A DNA stretch of 64,000 nt from the NCBI GenBank assembly GCA_020637675.1, contig JACKKD010000002.1:682001-746000 (forward strand), given 5' to 3'. Below the pieces are notes generated by a model. It was given only the letters and a program-made list of their open reading frames with translations, ran no database searches and was not told where the DNA came from. The stretch comes from Paracoccaceae bacterium (GTDB lineage: Bacteria; Pseudomonadota; Alphaproteobacteria; Rhodobacterales; Rhodobacteraceae). Made by a program: the position numbers and the translations under genes. This document shows positions 16,064 to 26,351 of this stretch, piece after piece (positions within the stretch are counted from its first letter, which is position 1; the number at the start of each line of letters is the position of its first letter).

Positions 16064-16891
16064 TCAGATACCGTCGCCGACGAAGGCCTTTTCCACCACG
16101 TATTCGCGCGGGTCCGAATTCGCGCCTTCGCGGAGCTCGAAGCCTTCGAGCACCGCCTTCACGTCGATGTTGAAGGCAAGCGACCCGCAGACCATCGCCC
16201 GGTCGCTGTCGCGGTCCATGGGCGCCAGCCCGAGGTCGGCGAAGACCTTGCCGGAGGCGAGGTTGTCCGTGATCCGGCCCATGCGGGGAAAGTCTTCCCG
16301 CGTCGTCGTCGGATAGTATTTCAGCTTGTCGCCGACGAATTCGCCGATCAGGGGATCGTCCTTGAGGCCCTCGACGAGTTGCCGTCCGTACTCCAGTTCG
16401 GCCACGGTCCGGCAGGTGTGCATCATCACGACCTGATCGTATTTCTCGTAGGTCTCCGGGTCGCGCATGAGGCTCGCGAAGGGCGCGATGCCGGTGCCGG
16501 TGGCGAGGAACCAGATGCGCTTGCCCGGAAGCAGCGCGTCGAGGACGAGCGTTCCGACGGGCTTCGGCCTGAGGATGATCTGGTCGCCGGGGCGGATGTG
16601 CTGGAGCCGGGAGGTCAGCGGACCGTCCGGCACCTTGATCGAATAGAATTCGAGTTCCTCGTCCCAGGAGGGCGAGGCGATGGAATAGGCCCGCAGGAGC
16701 GGCTTTCCGTTGTCGTCGAGCAAGCCGATCATCACGAACTCGCCCGAGCGGAACCTGAGCGACTGCGGCCGCGTCACCCGGAAGGAAAACAGCCGGTCCG
16801 TCCAGTGCCGGACCGAGAGCACGGTCTGCGCATCGGGCAGGGTGCGGACGGGTTTGACGGTGGCGTCGTTCACGGTTTTCAGATCGTCCAT
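16064..16891 (-). CDS. fpr: Ferredoxin/flavodoxin--NADP+ reductase
   Basis: FAD enzyme moving electrons between NADP(H) and ferredoxin or flavodoxin; important for Fe-S assembly, oxidative stress and reductive biosynthesis. The 275-aa product has the FAD motif RAYSIAS (around residue 68), the NADP-binding ATGTGIAPFASL (around 130), MVCGSLAFN (around 235) and the extended C-terminus EYVVEKAFVGDGI seen in the bacterial Rhodobacter-type Fpr subclass. It precedes the sulfur operon on the same strand but is separated from it by 66 bp and lies downstream of it. It could reduce CysI, which lacks an encoded CysJ here. Confidence 0.92.
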   Translation of the reverse strand: MDDLKTVNDATVKPVRTLPDAQTVLSVRHWTDRLFSFRVTRPQSLRFRSGEFVMIGLLDDNGKPLLRAYSIASPSWDEELEFYSIKVPDGPLTSRLQHIRPGDQIILRPKPVGTLVLDALLPGKRIWFLATGTGIAPFASLMRDPETYEKYDQVVMMHTCRTVAELEYGRQLVEGLKDDPLIGEFVGDKLKYYPTTTREDFPRMGRITDNLASGKVFADLGLAPMDRDSDRAMVCGSLAFNIDVKAVLEGFELREGANSDPREYVVEKAFVGDGI

Positions 16892-16957
16892 GTGAGCCCG
16901 GGCGCGTGTCGCCCATCCTCCTTCTAGTCGGGTTCTTGAATGGGGAAAACCCCGGCG

Positions 16958-17332
16958 TCAGGCCTTCAGCCGCGACCGATAGTCATGGTCGCGCCAGTCG
17001 GCGCGGAAGAGCCACTGCTCCTGCGGCTGGCGCGCCGCGAGGTCGTCGGGGATTTCGACTTCGTCGAAGCCGGCCCGGCGCGCCATTGCATACTGGTCGG
17101 CGATGACATGTCCCTTCGCCCGGAGCCGGCCCCCGAAGCCGCGGTTCCGCAGGTGGCGGGCCAGCGTGAAGCCTCGCCCGTCCGAGAAGGCCGGAAAGCC
17201 GACGGCGATCATCTCGACGCCCTCGAACGAGGCCGGCAGGGCGTCGATTCCGGTATTCGAGGCGATCTCGATCACGGCCGATCCTTCGAAATCCTCGGCA
17301 TGGAAGCCGTCGTCGCGCACGATCACGCTCAT
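16958..17332 (-). CDS. DUF934 family protein of sulfate assimilation operon
   Basis: A 124-aa protein of DUF934, found almost always next to cysI/cysH in alpha- and beta-proteobacteria (YHLRN-type segment here: LARHLRNRGFGG, then KGHVIADQYAMARRAGFDEVE). The role is not settled; an electron-transfer or assembly function with the sulfite reductase has been proposed. The start at 17332 overlaps the cysH stop (ATGA), so the longer reading from 17434 is rejected. It is the last gene of the operon. Confidence 0.8.
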   Translation of the reverse strand: MSVIVRDDGFHAEDFEGSAVIEIASNTGIDALPASFEGVEMIAVGFPAFSDGRGFTLARHLRNRGFGGRLRAKGHVIADQYAMARRAGFDEVEIPDDLAARQPQEQWLFRADWRDHDYRSRLKA

Positions 17333-18088
17333 GCCGCGTTCTCCTTCCGGTCGTCCTGTTGCGGCAGCGGGCCGCGCACGACCCGGCCATCGATGAAATG
17401 AATCCCGCACTCGTCCTTTTTCGTTCCCCGCCAACGGCCTGCGCGGGGGTCCTCGCCTTCCTTCACCGGGCTCGTGCAGGGCGCGCAGCCGATCGACGGG
17501 TAGCCCTTGGACACCAGCGGATGCCGCGGAAGACGATTGTTGACGATGTATTCCTCAAGGTCCTCGCGGCCCCAGTGGGCGAGCGGATTGACCTTGAGCC
17601 GCTTGCCGTCCTCGTTCTCGAAGAACTCCAGTGCCGCGCGGGTGCCCGACTGGAAGCGCTTGCGCCCGGTGATCCAGCCCGCGAAGCCCTTGAGCGCGCG
17701 TTCCAGCGGCACGACCTTCCTGAGGTGGCAGCAGGCGTCGGTCGAGAACTGGTGCAGCGTGCCGTCGGGATCCTCGAACTGGGTGTCGCGGCGATCGGCG
17801 CGGATCGTCCGGAGGTCAGTCAGGTTCAGCTTCTCGGCCAGCTCGCGCTGGTATGCGAGCGTCTCGGCAAAGAGCATCTGCGTGTCGATGAAGATCACCG
17901 GCGTGCCCGGGGCGACGACCGAGACGAGATGAAGGAGCACGACCGATTCCGCCCCGAAGGAGGACACGAGCGCGAGCTCGCCCACCTCGGGGTCGCCCAG
18001 CGCGCGTTCGAGGACCGCCGTCGCCGAATGGTGGCGATAGCGCTCGTTCAGCGCCGCGATGCGGTCGTCGAGCGAGGGGGCGGCCATC

Positions 18089-18099
<11 letters not shown>
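17329..18099 (-). CDS. cysH: Phosphoadenylyl/adenylyl-sulfate reductase (APS-type, 4Fe-4S)
   Basis: Reduces activated sulfate to sulfite. The 256-aa product shows SSFGAESVVLLHL (the P-loop-like SGGKDS equivalent), the cysteine pair DACCHLRKV near residue 135, the second pair GCAPCTSPV near 220 and the C-terminal catalytic KKDECGIHF. The two extra cysteine pairs bind a [4Fe-4S] cluster and mark the APS-using (plant/alphaproteobacterial) subtype rather than the PAPS-using enterobacterial type. The start at 18099 overlaps the cysI end by 11 bp. Confidence 0.92.
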
Positions 18100-19751
<1,652 letters not shown>

Positions 19752-19759
<8 letters not shown>

Positions 19760-20057
19760 GCCGCGCCTCCTGCTTGCCGTGGGCGTAGTTCGACGGCCCG
19801 CGGGTGCGGAAGACCTCGCGGAAATGGATCGGCTCGGGTCCCTTCGGTCCGGCCTTCGCGTCGGCGAGATAGGCACCGACGACGACATTCTTCTGGTGCT
19901 CGGCCTTGAGGAGCCTCAACTGCGCATGCGCCTCGTCCTCGATCAGCTCGGCCTCCGCGTGATCGCGCGTCCAGCGGTCGTCGGAGGTGAGGTAGACGAC
20001 ATCGCCCTCGGCCAGGGCGTTGGCGGTTACGACTTTCGGGGTATAGGCGCGACTCAT
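19752..20057 (-). CDS. DUF2849 protein, first gene of the sulfur operon
   Basis: A 101-aa protein (KVVTANALAEGDVVYLTSDDRW, VVVGAYLADAK, FREVFRTRGPSNYAHGK) matching DUF2849, a small family seen directly upstream of cysI in Rhodobacterales and rhizobia. Function unknown; a link with siroheme or sulfite metabolism is inferred from position only. The start at 20057 is taken for fit with family N-termini; an ATG ten codons earlier is possible. Confidence 0.75.
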
Positions 20058-20098
20058 CTGTCCGGTTCCCATGGGCGGCGATCTCATGCGGCCAATAT

Positions 20099-20139
20099 AG
20101 GAAAATTTCCTGCATCGGTGCTATATGGCCTTGCATATA
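20099..20139. promoter_or_regulatory. Two palindromes between DUF2849-cysIH operon and Lrp/AsnC gene
   Basis: AGGAAAATTTCCT (20099-20111) is a perfect palindrome around a central A, and TATATG-N6-CATATA (20122-20139) is a second inverted repeat 11 bp away. AT-rich paired palindromes in a divergent promoter next to an Lrp/AsnC gene are good candidates for its operators. No footprint data can be claimed. Confidence 0.5.
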
Positions 20140-20203
20140 AGGACATGCGTTTCCTATGAACCGGTATGTGGAACCAGCGTTTCGGATTCGGAGGAGAAAG
20201 CGA

Positions 20204-20665
20204 ATGGCGGTCCGGCTCGACGACATGGATCGGAAAATCCTCGCGCAACTGCAGGAGGATGCCTCCCAGTCGCTCGACGAGATCGCGCGCAAGGTGGGCT
20301 CGTCGAAGACACCTGTCTGGAACCGCATCCGCAAGCTGAAGGAAGCGGGCGTCATCGGGCGGCAGACGGTGCTGCTCGACGCCGAGGCGCTGGGGCTCGA
20401 GGCCTGCTTTTTCGTGCTCATCCGCACATCGGAGCACGAGACGGAGTGGCAGAAGCGGTTCCTGCACACGCTGAAGGCCCGGCCCGAGGTCCTGGAGGCG
20501 CACCGGCTTGCCGGCGATATCGACTATATCCTGAAGGTCCGGGTGAAGAATGCGCGGGCCTACGACACCTTCTACCAGGCGCTCATCTCGGAGGTGAAGA
20601 TCCACAACGTCACGGCGCTTCTCAGCATGGAGGAGATCAAGTCGACGACGCTCCTGCCGCTTTGA
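20204..20665 (+). CDS. Lrp/AsnC family transcriptional regulator
   Basis: 153 residues: N-terminal winged HTH (LDDMDRKILAQLQEDASQS, then DEIARKVGSSKTPVWNRIRKL) and a C-terminal RAM/AsnC ligand domain (LAGDIDYILKVRVKNARAYD, then SEVKIHNVTALLSMEEIK). The start at 20204 is set by GGAGGAG; a longer reading from 20156 is unlikely. It is divergent from the sulfate-reduction operon with palindromes between them, so it probably controls that operon, perhaps in response to cysteine or a precursor. That target is inferred from position. Confidence 0.85.
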   Translation: MAVRLDDMDRKILAQLQEDASQSLDEIARKVGSSKTPVWNRIRKLKEAGVIGRQTVLLDAEALGLEACFFVLIRTSEHETEWQKRFLHTLKARPEVLEAHRLAGDIDYILKVRVKNARAYDTFYQALISEVKIHNVTALLSMEEIKSTTLLPL

Positions 20666-20801
20666 CGGGGCGGGCGTCCAGTGTCCCGTTTCGGGTCATC
20701 TGCCGCAGCGAATCCTTCCAGATCAATGCATTTTGCATCCTTCATCGCGATGTTTCGTCCATTGGTGGGCGGGACGCTTTCATGAAGGCAGGGAGCAAAC
20801 C

Positions 20802-21104
20802 ATGAAGCGGGTCTCCATACTCTTGATTGCCGCATCACTTGCTTTTGTCGCCGTGACACCGAAACCGGCGCATGCCCTCAGCGACGACGAAAAGAAGGCG
20901 ATTGCGATGGCTCTGGCCCTCGGCATTGGTATTGCCGCGGCCAAGCATGGCAAGGATCACGGCACTGCATCGCAGTGGGATGAGGACCTTTACGGGCAGC
21001 CGTTCTCGCCAAGTCCGGATGTCGTGTGCCTGCCGCGGCCGCAGAAATGCTACAAGAGCGGCCATCTTTCGTACCGCTGGACGCGCCGGATGTTCGGCGG
21101 CTAG
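20802..21104 (+). CDS. Small exported hypothetical protein
   Basis: 100 residues with a clear signal peptide (MKRVSILLIAASLAFVAV, cleavage near AHA at about 25) and a short mature part with a Ala/Gly-rich helix (IAMALALGIGIAAAKHG) and two cysteines (VVCLPRPQKC). I do not recognise the family. GGGAG precedes the ATG. Codon use is a little less GC-rich than the neighbours. Confidence 0.6.
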   Translation: MKRVSILLIAASLAFVAVTPKPAHALSDDEKKAIAMALALGIGIAAAKHGKDHGTASQWDEDLYGQPFSPSPDVVCLPRPQKCYKSGHLSYRWTRRMFGG

Positions 21105-21149
21105 GGCGGAACTGAATTCCGGACAAGATGCTATTCGAGGTAGTGAGCC

Positions 21150-21638
21150 ATGAAATCCGCACTTACGTTCGCTGTCGTTGTCGCAGGACTGGCCTTTGGC
21201 TCCGAGGTGTCCGCGCAAAGCGGTGACCCGGTTGCCAAGGCAGATGTGCCCGCTTCCGAACGCATGGCCTTTGAGGTCGGGACCCATGCCTTTGAGCGGA
21301 TGGGCGATCTGATCGCCCCGAACAAGAAGCTGATGCTTCTCCTGGTGGCGAAGCAGCGTGCCTCGGCGACGGTGTGCGAGGGATTCGACGTTGACGAGGC
21401 TCTGTTCACCGCGGTGATGTCCGACGCCCTCTCAGAGGTTCTCGGTCTGGTCGGGGAGGGGCAGAACAACCTGCCGCTCGACACCGTGATGCTGAACTAC
21501 GGGATCATGGTGGGTGGGGAACTGGCGCTCGCAGCCTACGACCCTGATGCCTACTGCGCTGCGGCAGCCGAACTGCGCAAGGAATTTCAGGAAGAAGAGG
21601 GCGGGGACAAGCTGAATGTCCTCAAGCCGACAAACTGA
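21150..21638 (+). CDS. Exported hypothetical protein
   Basis: 162 residues with a signal peptide ending near VSAQ (residue 23). The mature part is helical, with two cysteines (TVCEGF, DAYCAAAA) likely to form a periplasmic disulfide. I see no recognised domain. It follows the 20802 gene by 45 bp on the same strand and could be co-transcribed with it. Confidence 0.6.
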   Translation: MKSALTFAVVVAGLAFGSEVSAQSGDPVAKADVPASERMAFEVGTHAFERMGDLIAPNKKLMLLLVAKQRASATVCEGFDVDEALFTAVMSDALSEVLGLVGEGQNNLPLDTVMLNYGIMVGGELALAAYDPDAYCAAAAELRKEFQEEEGGDKLNVLKPTN

Positions 21639-21658
21639 AAACGGTCAGGCCAAGCCGG

Positions 21659-22159
21659 CTAACGCCCAGGTTTTACATCTGATTTGCGTCTTGACTGCAC
21701 GCGGACGGCGCCTGTCTGGGTCATGGAATTGACCATGCTCACGAACTGCGACGTCATGGCGCGGGGAATTCCGGCGTCGGAGAGGGATTGCAGGGTGCCG
21801 CCCCGCGTCGAGACGCATCCTCGATGTCGTTCTTCCACGAGGCCCCTGGTCGCAAGAAGATCCACATGCCTGCGGACCGTCTCGAGCGGTATTCCGAGTA
21901 TCGTGGCGATCTGTCGACGGGATATCCCACCCCGGAACTCGGCCGGGACAGGGGCGGTGCCCGACAGACCTGGCACGGAACTGAGTCTGCGCAAGAGTTT
22001 CTGGACTGTTGCCAGAATGATCAGAAGAAAGACCTGCATCACTTCGGCTCTGAGCCCGAAGTGCTGTTGCAGGCGAAGATGCGAAGCAAGCAGAGCGTTT
22101 CCCAGGTCAAAGGCAGTCTGCCGTTCGGTCGACTTAAAGGCTTCATCGTCAATCTTCAT
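21659..22159 (-). CDS. Winged-helix regulator-like protein
   Basis: 166 residues from the ATG at 22159 (MKIDDEAFKS; an ATG at 22171 is the alternative). The N-terminal half is helical (LGNALLASHLRLQQHFGLRAEVMQVFLLIILATVQKL in two stretches) and the C-terminal part is a winged HTH (GGISRRQIATILGIPLETV, then RRHVDLLATRGLVEER). It resembles a family of alphaproteobacterial HTH proteins of unknown target. The frame stays open upstream into a P450 remnant, but that part is a different gene fragment, not a domain of this protein. Confidence 0.6.
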   Translation of the reverse strand: MKIDDEAFKSTERQTAFDLGNALLASHLRLQQHFGLRAEVMQVFLLIILATVQKLLRRLSSVPGLSGTAPVPAEFRGGISRRQIATILGIPLETVRRHVDLLATRGLVEERHRGCVSTRGGTLQSLSDAGIPRAMTSQFVSMVNSMTQTGAVRVQSRRKSDVKPGR

Positions 22160-22246
22160 GCGCTCACGCATTGACCAAACTGCCGCAAAGGTCTGCACGA
22201 CGGATGCCGTACCCTGACACGTCGCAGAGACTGCGTCGAGAAGGAC

Positions 22247-22547
22247 GATCCGGCGACCCACAACCAAGCTCCTTTGCCCGTGGAATTGGTAGACGTCTGC
22301 ATATTCCGGCTGGCCCACGAGCCTCAGGCCGGGGAGGCGCGCGAGGGGGATCGGCAACGCGATCTGCAACTCCAGCCGGGCGCGCGGCGCGCCGACGCAG
22401 AAATGCACGCCCGCGCCGAAGGTGAGATTGGGTTTCACCGGCCGGGCGGGGTTGAAGCGGGCGGGCCTTTCCCACTGCGCGGGGTCGCGGTTCGCCGCGG
22501 CGATAAGGCAGCCCACCTGCTCGCCCCGCCGGAAGGTGGGGCCGGCG
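22247..22547 (-). pseudogene. Remnant of a cytochrome P450 (heme-binding C-terminus only)
   Basis: Encodes the last 100 or so residues of a P450, including the cysteine loop FGAGVHFCVG, with nothing of the N-terminal 75 percent. The fragment stops abruptly at 22547, close to the FAD-oxidase 3' end, and has no start codon of its own. Its 5' two thirds are about 96 percent identical at the DNA level to the intact P450 at 24116-25315, while its last part differs strongly, so it is a mosaic. Confidence 0.75.
22335..22547. repeat. Direct repeat copy 1 (P450 3' end)
   Basis: Aligns without gaps to 24219-24431 (offset 1884 bp) with about 8 differences by eye in 213 bp. Outside it, homology drops sharply. 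Confidence 0.85.
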
Positions 22548-22565
22548 TGACGCCGGCCCCGATGC

Positions 22566-24005
22566 CTACTGCGCGGCCTCCATCACCTTGACCGGTTTCA
22601 CGTTGTGATTGACCCGGAACAGGTTGCCCGGATCGTACTTGGCCTTGAGCTCCTGCAGCCGTTTCAGGTTGCTTCCGTAGACGCCGTTCACCCGGTCGGT
22701 TTCATCCTCCGGCATGAAGTTGATATAGGCGGTGCCCATCGAGAAGGGCGCCGTCCGCTTGAAGACGTCGCGCGCCCAGGCCCGGCAGGCCTCGTCCCTG
22801 GCCTTGTCGACCCAGCGGGTGTGGATGTTCATGATGTAATGCGCATTGCGCTGCGGATAGGCGGTTTCGCCGGGGGCCACCCTTGCCATCGCGCCACCGA
22901 CCTGTGCGATGAATATCTCGCAATCCGGCGCCGGGCTGTCGTCGAGCGCCCGCGAAAGCGAGTCGATCAGGTCATCGGGAAGGTCTGCGAAGTCGTGGCT
23001 TTTCCAGTAGTTGCGGGAACCGGGCGCGAGCAGCGGATCGAAGGCCGTCTGCCAGCCGGTGAAGGGGTTCGGGCCGACGACGTCGGCGATCGGCTTGCCG
23101 AGCCCGCGCAGTTCCTTCAGCGCCTTTTCCCCCTCTGCCGGGTCGCCGGCATAGCAGACCGCGAAGACGAAGATTTCCCGGCCGTGCCAGTCCTCGGGCA
23201 GGAACGGCAGCGGCGGCGCCTTGCGGCAGACGGTCCAGACCGCAAGCTCTTCGGGCAGGCGCGGCGCAATCTCGCGATAAGCGCGATAGAGCCGCCGGGC
23301 CTCGGCAAAGGGATGGACGATCAGCCCGGCGAGGACCTCGCCACGCATGGGATGCAGGGCAAACTCGAAGCCCGTGACAATGCCGAAATTCCCGCCACCT
23401 CCCCGGATCGCCCAGAAGAGGTCGGGATTCTCCGTGTCGCTCGCACGCCGGCGCTTGCCGTCCGCCGTCACCACATCGGCGGATATGAGGTTGTCGAGCG
23501 TCATGCCGTATTTCCGCGTGAGCCAGCCGAACCCGCCGCCGAGCGTGAGCCCGGCGATGCCGGTCGTGGAGTTGATGCCAGTGGGCAGGACGAGGCCATT
23601 GGCGGCCGTCTCCTTGTCGACATCGCCAAGCGTGGCGCCCGGCTCGACCCAGGCGGTCTTGGCGGACGCATCGACGCGAACCGACTTCATCAGGGACAGG
23701 TCGAGCAGCACGGCCCCCTCGGCGACCGAATGGCCCGCGATCTGGTGCCCGCCGCTGCGGATCGAGATCAGGAGGCCATTCTCGCGGGCGAAGTTGACGG
23801 CCGCGCAAACGTCGGCGGCCCCGAGGGCACGGACCACGAGGCCGGGCTTGCGGTCCACCATCGCGTTCCAGACGGTCCGGGCCTCCTCATACCCAGGCTC
23901 GCCGTCGAGGGCGACCGTTCCACGGATTTGTGCGCGTAGCGCCCCCACGGCGTCTTCAGAGACAGCGACAGGCTTCAACTCGAGACTACGGATTTGCACT
24001 GTCAT
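22566..24005 (-). CDS. FAD-linked oxidase (berberine bridge enzyme-like)
   Basis: A 479-aa FAD-dependent oxidase of the PCMH/BBE type. The FAD domain shows SIRSGGHQIAGHS near residue 90, with the histidine that usually carries covalent FAD, then GLTLGGGFGWLTRKYG near 155; the cysteine that gives a second covalent bond in bicovalent members is absent. The C-terminal BBE segment YGSNLKRLQELKAKYDPGNLF is intact. Substrate unknown (alcohols, sugars or alkaloid-like compounds in the family). It sits between two copies of P450 sequence, on the same strand as the P450 gene, and may form an oxidative pathway with it. Confidence 0.85.
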   Translation of the reverse strand: MTVQIRSLELKPVAVSEDAVGALRAQIRGTVALDGEPGYEEARTVWNAMVDRKPGLVVRALGAADVCAAVNFARENGLLISIRSGGHQIAGHSVAEGAVLLDLSLMKSVRVDASAKTAWVEPGATLGDVDKETAANGLVLPTGINSTTGIAGLTLGGGFGWLTRKYGMTLDNLISADVVTADGKRRRASDTENPDLFWAIRGGGGNFGIVTGFEFALHPMRGEVLAGLIVHPFAEARRLYRAYREIAPRLPEELAVWTVCRKAPPLPFLPEDWHGREIFVFAVCYAGDPAEGEKALKELRGLGKPIADVVGPNPFTGWQTAFDPLLAPGSRNYWKSHDFADLPDDLIDSLSRALDDSPAPDCEIFIAQVGGAMARVAPGETAYPQRNAHYIMNIHTRWVDKARDEACRAWARDVFKRTAPFSMGTAYINFMPEDETDRVNGVYGSNLKRLQELKAKYDPGNLFRVNHNVKPVKVMEAAQ

Positions 24006-24051
24006 GGCGTTTCCTCCTTGTGGACTGCTAGGTCTTGCCTGCTGAAACGCC
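24006..24051 (-). promoter_or_regulatory. Inverted repeat abutting the FAD-oxidase start codon
   Basis: GGCGTTTC (24006-24013) and GAAACGCC (24044-24051) form an 8-bp inverted repeat with a 30-bp spacer that contains the AGGAGG ribosome site. In mRNA it could place a hairpin directly before the AUG. Either a translational control element or an operator. Confidence 0.35.
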
Positions 24052-24115
24052 GTTCAAACGCATACCAGATCGCGCCGCTTTCTCCAAAGGCTTCCGGTCG
24101 GGCTCTTGCAGTCTC

Positions 24116-25315
24116 TCAGGCCGCGCTCCCGGCGCCGGTCCCGACCATCAGCCGTTCGAGGCCGTGGAAGTGATAGAGATTGGCGTAACGCGGCGATTCG
24201 GCCAGCCCAAGGCGCGGGAGGCGCGCGAAGAGGATCGGCAACGCGATCTGCAACTCCAGCCGGGCGAGCGGCGCGCCGACGCAGAAATGCAGGCCCGCGC
24301 CGAAGGTGAGATTGGGTTTCGCCGGTCGGGCGGGGTTGAAGCGGGCGGGCCTTTCCCACTGCGCGGGGTCGCGGTTCGCCGCGGCGAGAAGGCAGCCCAC
24401 CTGCTCGCCCCGCCGGAAGGTGTGGCCGGCGATCTCCACCTCCTCGTAGGCCCAGCGGGTGAAGAGGTGCAAGGCGGGGTCGAAGCGCAGGATTTCCTCG
24501 ACCGTGCCCTCGACGTTTTCCGGTGAAAGCGCCCCGCCGCCGAAGCCGTTCTCGATCAGCGTCTTCACGCCGTTGCCGAGGGTGTGGACCGTCGCCTCGT
24601 GGCCCGCATTCAGGAGAAGGATGCAGGTGGCGATCAACTCTTCGGTGGTGAGCCGCTCGCCCTCCGCCTCGGCGGCGATGAGGTGGGTGATGAGGTCGTC
24701 GGCGGGGCGCGAGCGGCGTTCCTCCACGTAGCCGCGCAGAAAGGCGACGAAGGCTTCAGTGGCAGCGATGGCGGCGTCCTCGGTCGCGCGGCTGCGGCGG
24801 GCCTGGTACATGCCGACCATCGCGTTCGACCAGGCGAGAAGGTCGGGGCAGCGCTCTTCGGGGACGCCGAGAAGCCGGGCGATGACGATCACGGGCAGGC
24901 GCTGGGCGAAGGCCGGCAGCAGATCGAACTCGGCCTGCGGAAAGGCGTCGATGAGGTCATGCGCGAGGGCAGCGATCTCGGGCGCCAGCGCGGAGATCCG
25001 GCGCGAGGTGAAGGCGCGGAGCACCAGTGAGCGGAGCCGCGTGTGGCGCGGCGGCTCCAGTTCCAGCATCGAATGCGCCTCGACCGCGTAGAAGGGGGCA
25101 AGGTGATCCGGGGCCGGGCGGCGCCGTTCGTCGGGCACCTCGCGGCCGAAGCGGCGGTCGCGCAGGATGGCGCCGACCACGGTCGCGGAGGTGGCGCAGA
25201 CGAGCCCGTAGTCGTGCCAGAAGAAGAGCGGGCCGGCTTTGCGGGCGCGGCCGTAGAAGCGGTAGGGGTTCTGGACGAAGGCGTCGTCGGTCGGCGACTG
25301 GGTCAGCGTTTCCAT
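24116..25315 (-). CDS. Cytochrome P450
   Basis: A 399-aa soluble bacterial P450 monooxygenase. Visible: the I-helix oxygen-activating LLNAGHEATVHTLGN (AGxxT) near residue 235, the K-helix ExxR in EEILRFDP, and the heme loop FGAGLHFCVG near residue 340. The start at 25315 (METLTQSPTDD) is preferred to an upstream reading of low quality. No ferredoxin or reductase partner is adjacent; fpr at 16.9 kb could help. It lies after eamA on the same strand and before the FAD oxidase. Substrate unknown. Confidence 0.92.
   Translation of the reverse strand: METLTQSPTDDAFVQNPYRFYGRARKAGPLFFWHDYGLVCATSATVVGAILRDRRFGREVPDERRRPAPDHLAPFYAVEAHSMLELEPPRHTRLRSLVLRAFTSRRISALAPEIAALAHDLIDAFPQAEFDLLPAFAQRLPVIVIARLLGVPEERCPDLLAWSNAMVGMYQARRSRATEDAAIAATEAFVAFLRGYVEERRSRPADDLITHLIAAEAEGERLTTEELIATCILLLNAGHEATVHTLGNGVKTLIENGFGGGALSPENVEGTVEEILRFDPALHLFTRWAYEEVEIAGHTFRRGEQVGCLLAAANRDPAQWERPARFNPARPAKPNLTFGAGLHFCVGAPLARLELQIALPILFARLPRLGLAESPRYANLYHFHGLERLMVGTGAGSAA
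24219..24431. repeat. Direct repeat copy 2 (inside intact P450)
   Basis: Partner of 22335-22547; contains the heme-loop coding region. The bases between the copies hold the FAD oxidase gene. Confidence 0.85.
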
Positions 25316-25346
25316 GGGGCGAGCTAAGCGCAGGCGAGGGAAGGGT

Positions 25347-26261
25347 TCAAGCGCGGGGCCTCGTCTGGGCGAGGGCAACGCCGGCCAGCACGAGCGTTGC
25401 CGCCAGCGCGGAGGGCCAGCTCCAGCTGTCGCCGAAGGCGAGGGCGAAGAGCATCACGTAGAAGGGCGCCACGTTGGTGTGCATCGCGGCGACGCCGATG
25501 CCGAGGCCGGCGACGCCGATCAGGAACAGGATCTGCGACAGCGCCATCGAGCCCGCGCCGTAGGCGGCGGCGAAACCCCATTCCCGCGCACCGATCAGGT
25601 GCCAGGGAACGGCCTGGCCGCCGACGGCGGGCAAGGTCGCCTGAACCACGAACACGAGGAGCATCCCCCCGGCGATGGTGACCGCCGTCCGGCCGACTGC
25701 CGAGAGCCCCGGCAACGCCGTCACCGAGGCGCGGGAGGCCCAGGTGAAGATGATCGTCGAGGCGAACGTGGCGAAGGCGCCGAGGCCGAGGTTCAGATGT
25801 CCCATCCGCGCGCCGTAGACCGCGACACCGCCCGCGACGCTGAGCACGATGCCGAGCACGATCCGTCCAGTCAGGCGGCGGCCGTCCAGCAGGCATTCGA
25901 GCGCGATGCCGGTGATCGGCATCGTGGCGGCGATGACCGCCGTGGTGATTCCGTCGGTCCGGCTCTGGCCAAAGATCAACAGGAGCGAACCGCCTCCCAT
26001 TCCGATCGCCCCCACGGCAAGACCCCGGGTCCAGCGGGCGCCGCGCAGAGCCTGCCAGCCTTCGAGGAGGAACCAGGCTGGCAGCAGGAAGGCGCTCGCG
26101 AAGGCGAGGCGCAGTGCCGTGACCGTGACCGGCGGCAGGACGGCGAGGAGCGCGTCGGCGAGCGGAAATCCGATCGCCCAGACAATCATGGAGCCCATGC
26201 AGGCCAGGTTGGCCAGAACCACCGAGGGGCCGGGCGAAGGTATCGTGGTTGCGATCGTCAC
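25347..26261 (-). CDS. DMT/EamA family transporter
   Basis: A 304-aa inner-membrane permease with about ten hydrophobic segments arranged as two EamA repeats (first around residues 15-145, second around 160-300), as in drug/metabolite transporters of the RhaT/YdcZ superfamily. Such proteins export amino acids, metabolites or drugs; the substrate cannot be read. It follows tpiA by 90 bp on the same strand and precedes the P450 gene. Confidence 0.8.
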   Translation of the reverse strand: MTIATTIPSPGPSVVLANLACMGSMIVWAIGFPLADALLAVLPPVTVTALRLAFASAFLLPAWFLLEGWQALRGARWTRGLAVGAIGMGGGSLLLIFGQSRTDGITTAVIAATMPITGIALECLLDGRRLTGRIVLGIVLSVAGGVAVYGARMGHLNLGLGAFATFASTIIFTWASRASVTALPGLSAVGRTAVTIAGGMLLVFVVQATLPAVGGQAVPWHLIGAREWGFAAAYGAGSMALSQILFLIGVAGLGIGVAAMHTNVAPFYVMLFALAFGDSWSWPSALAATLVLAGVALAQTRPRA

Positions 26262-26351
26262 GCCCGGCGTCCGTGCTTGAGGTCCGAGGGCGAGGCTAGG
26301 TGCCGGACGGCGGAACCTCCCGCCCGGAAGCGACAGGGGGCGTCGCGAATG

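Noticed and set aside
14784..16916. 710-codon frame through infC and fpr
   Set aside because: Only its last 180 codons are infC; the front is an out-of-frame reading of fpr and the Ala-rich gene region.
21659..22516. A chimeric P450-HTH regulator protein
   Set aside because: The P450 part has no N-terminus or start signal, and the HTH gene has its own ATG at 22159. The continuous frame is more simply read-through of a remnant.
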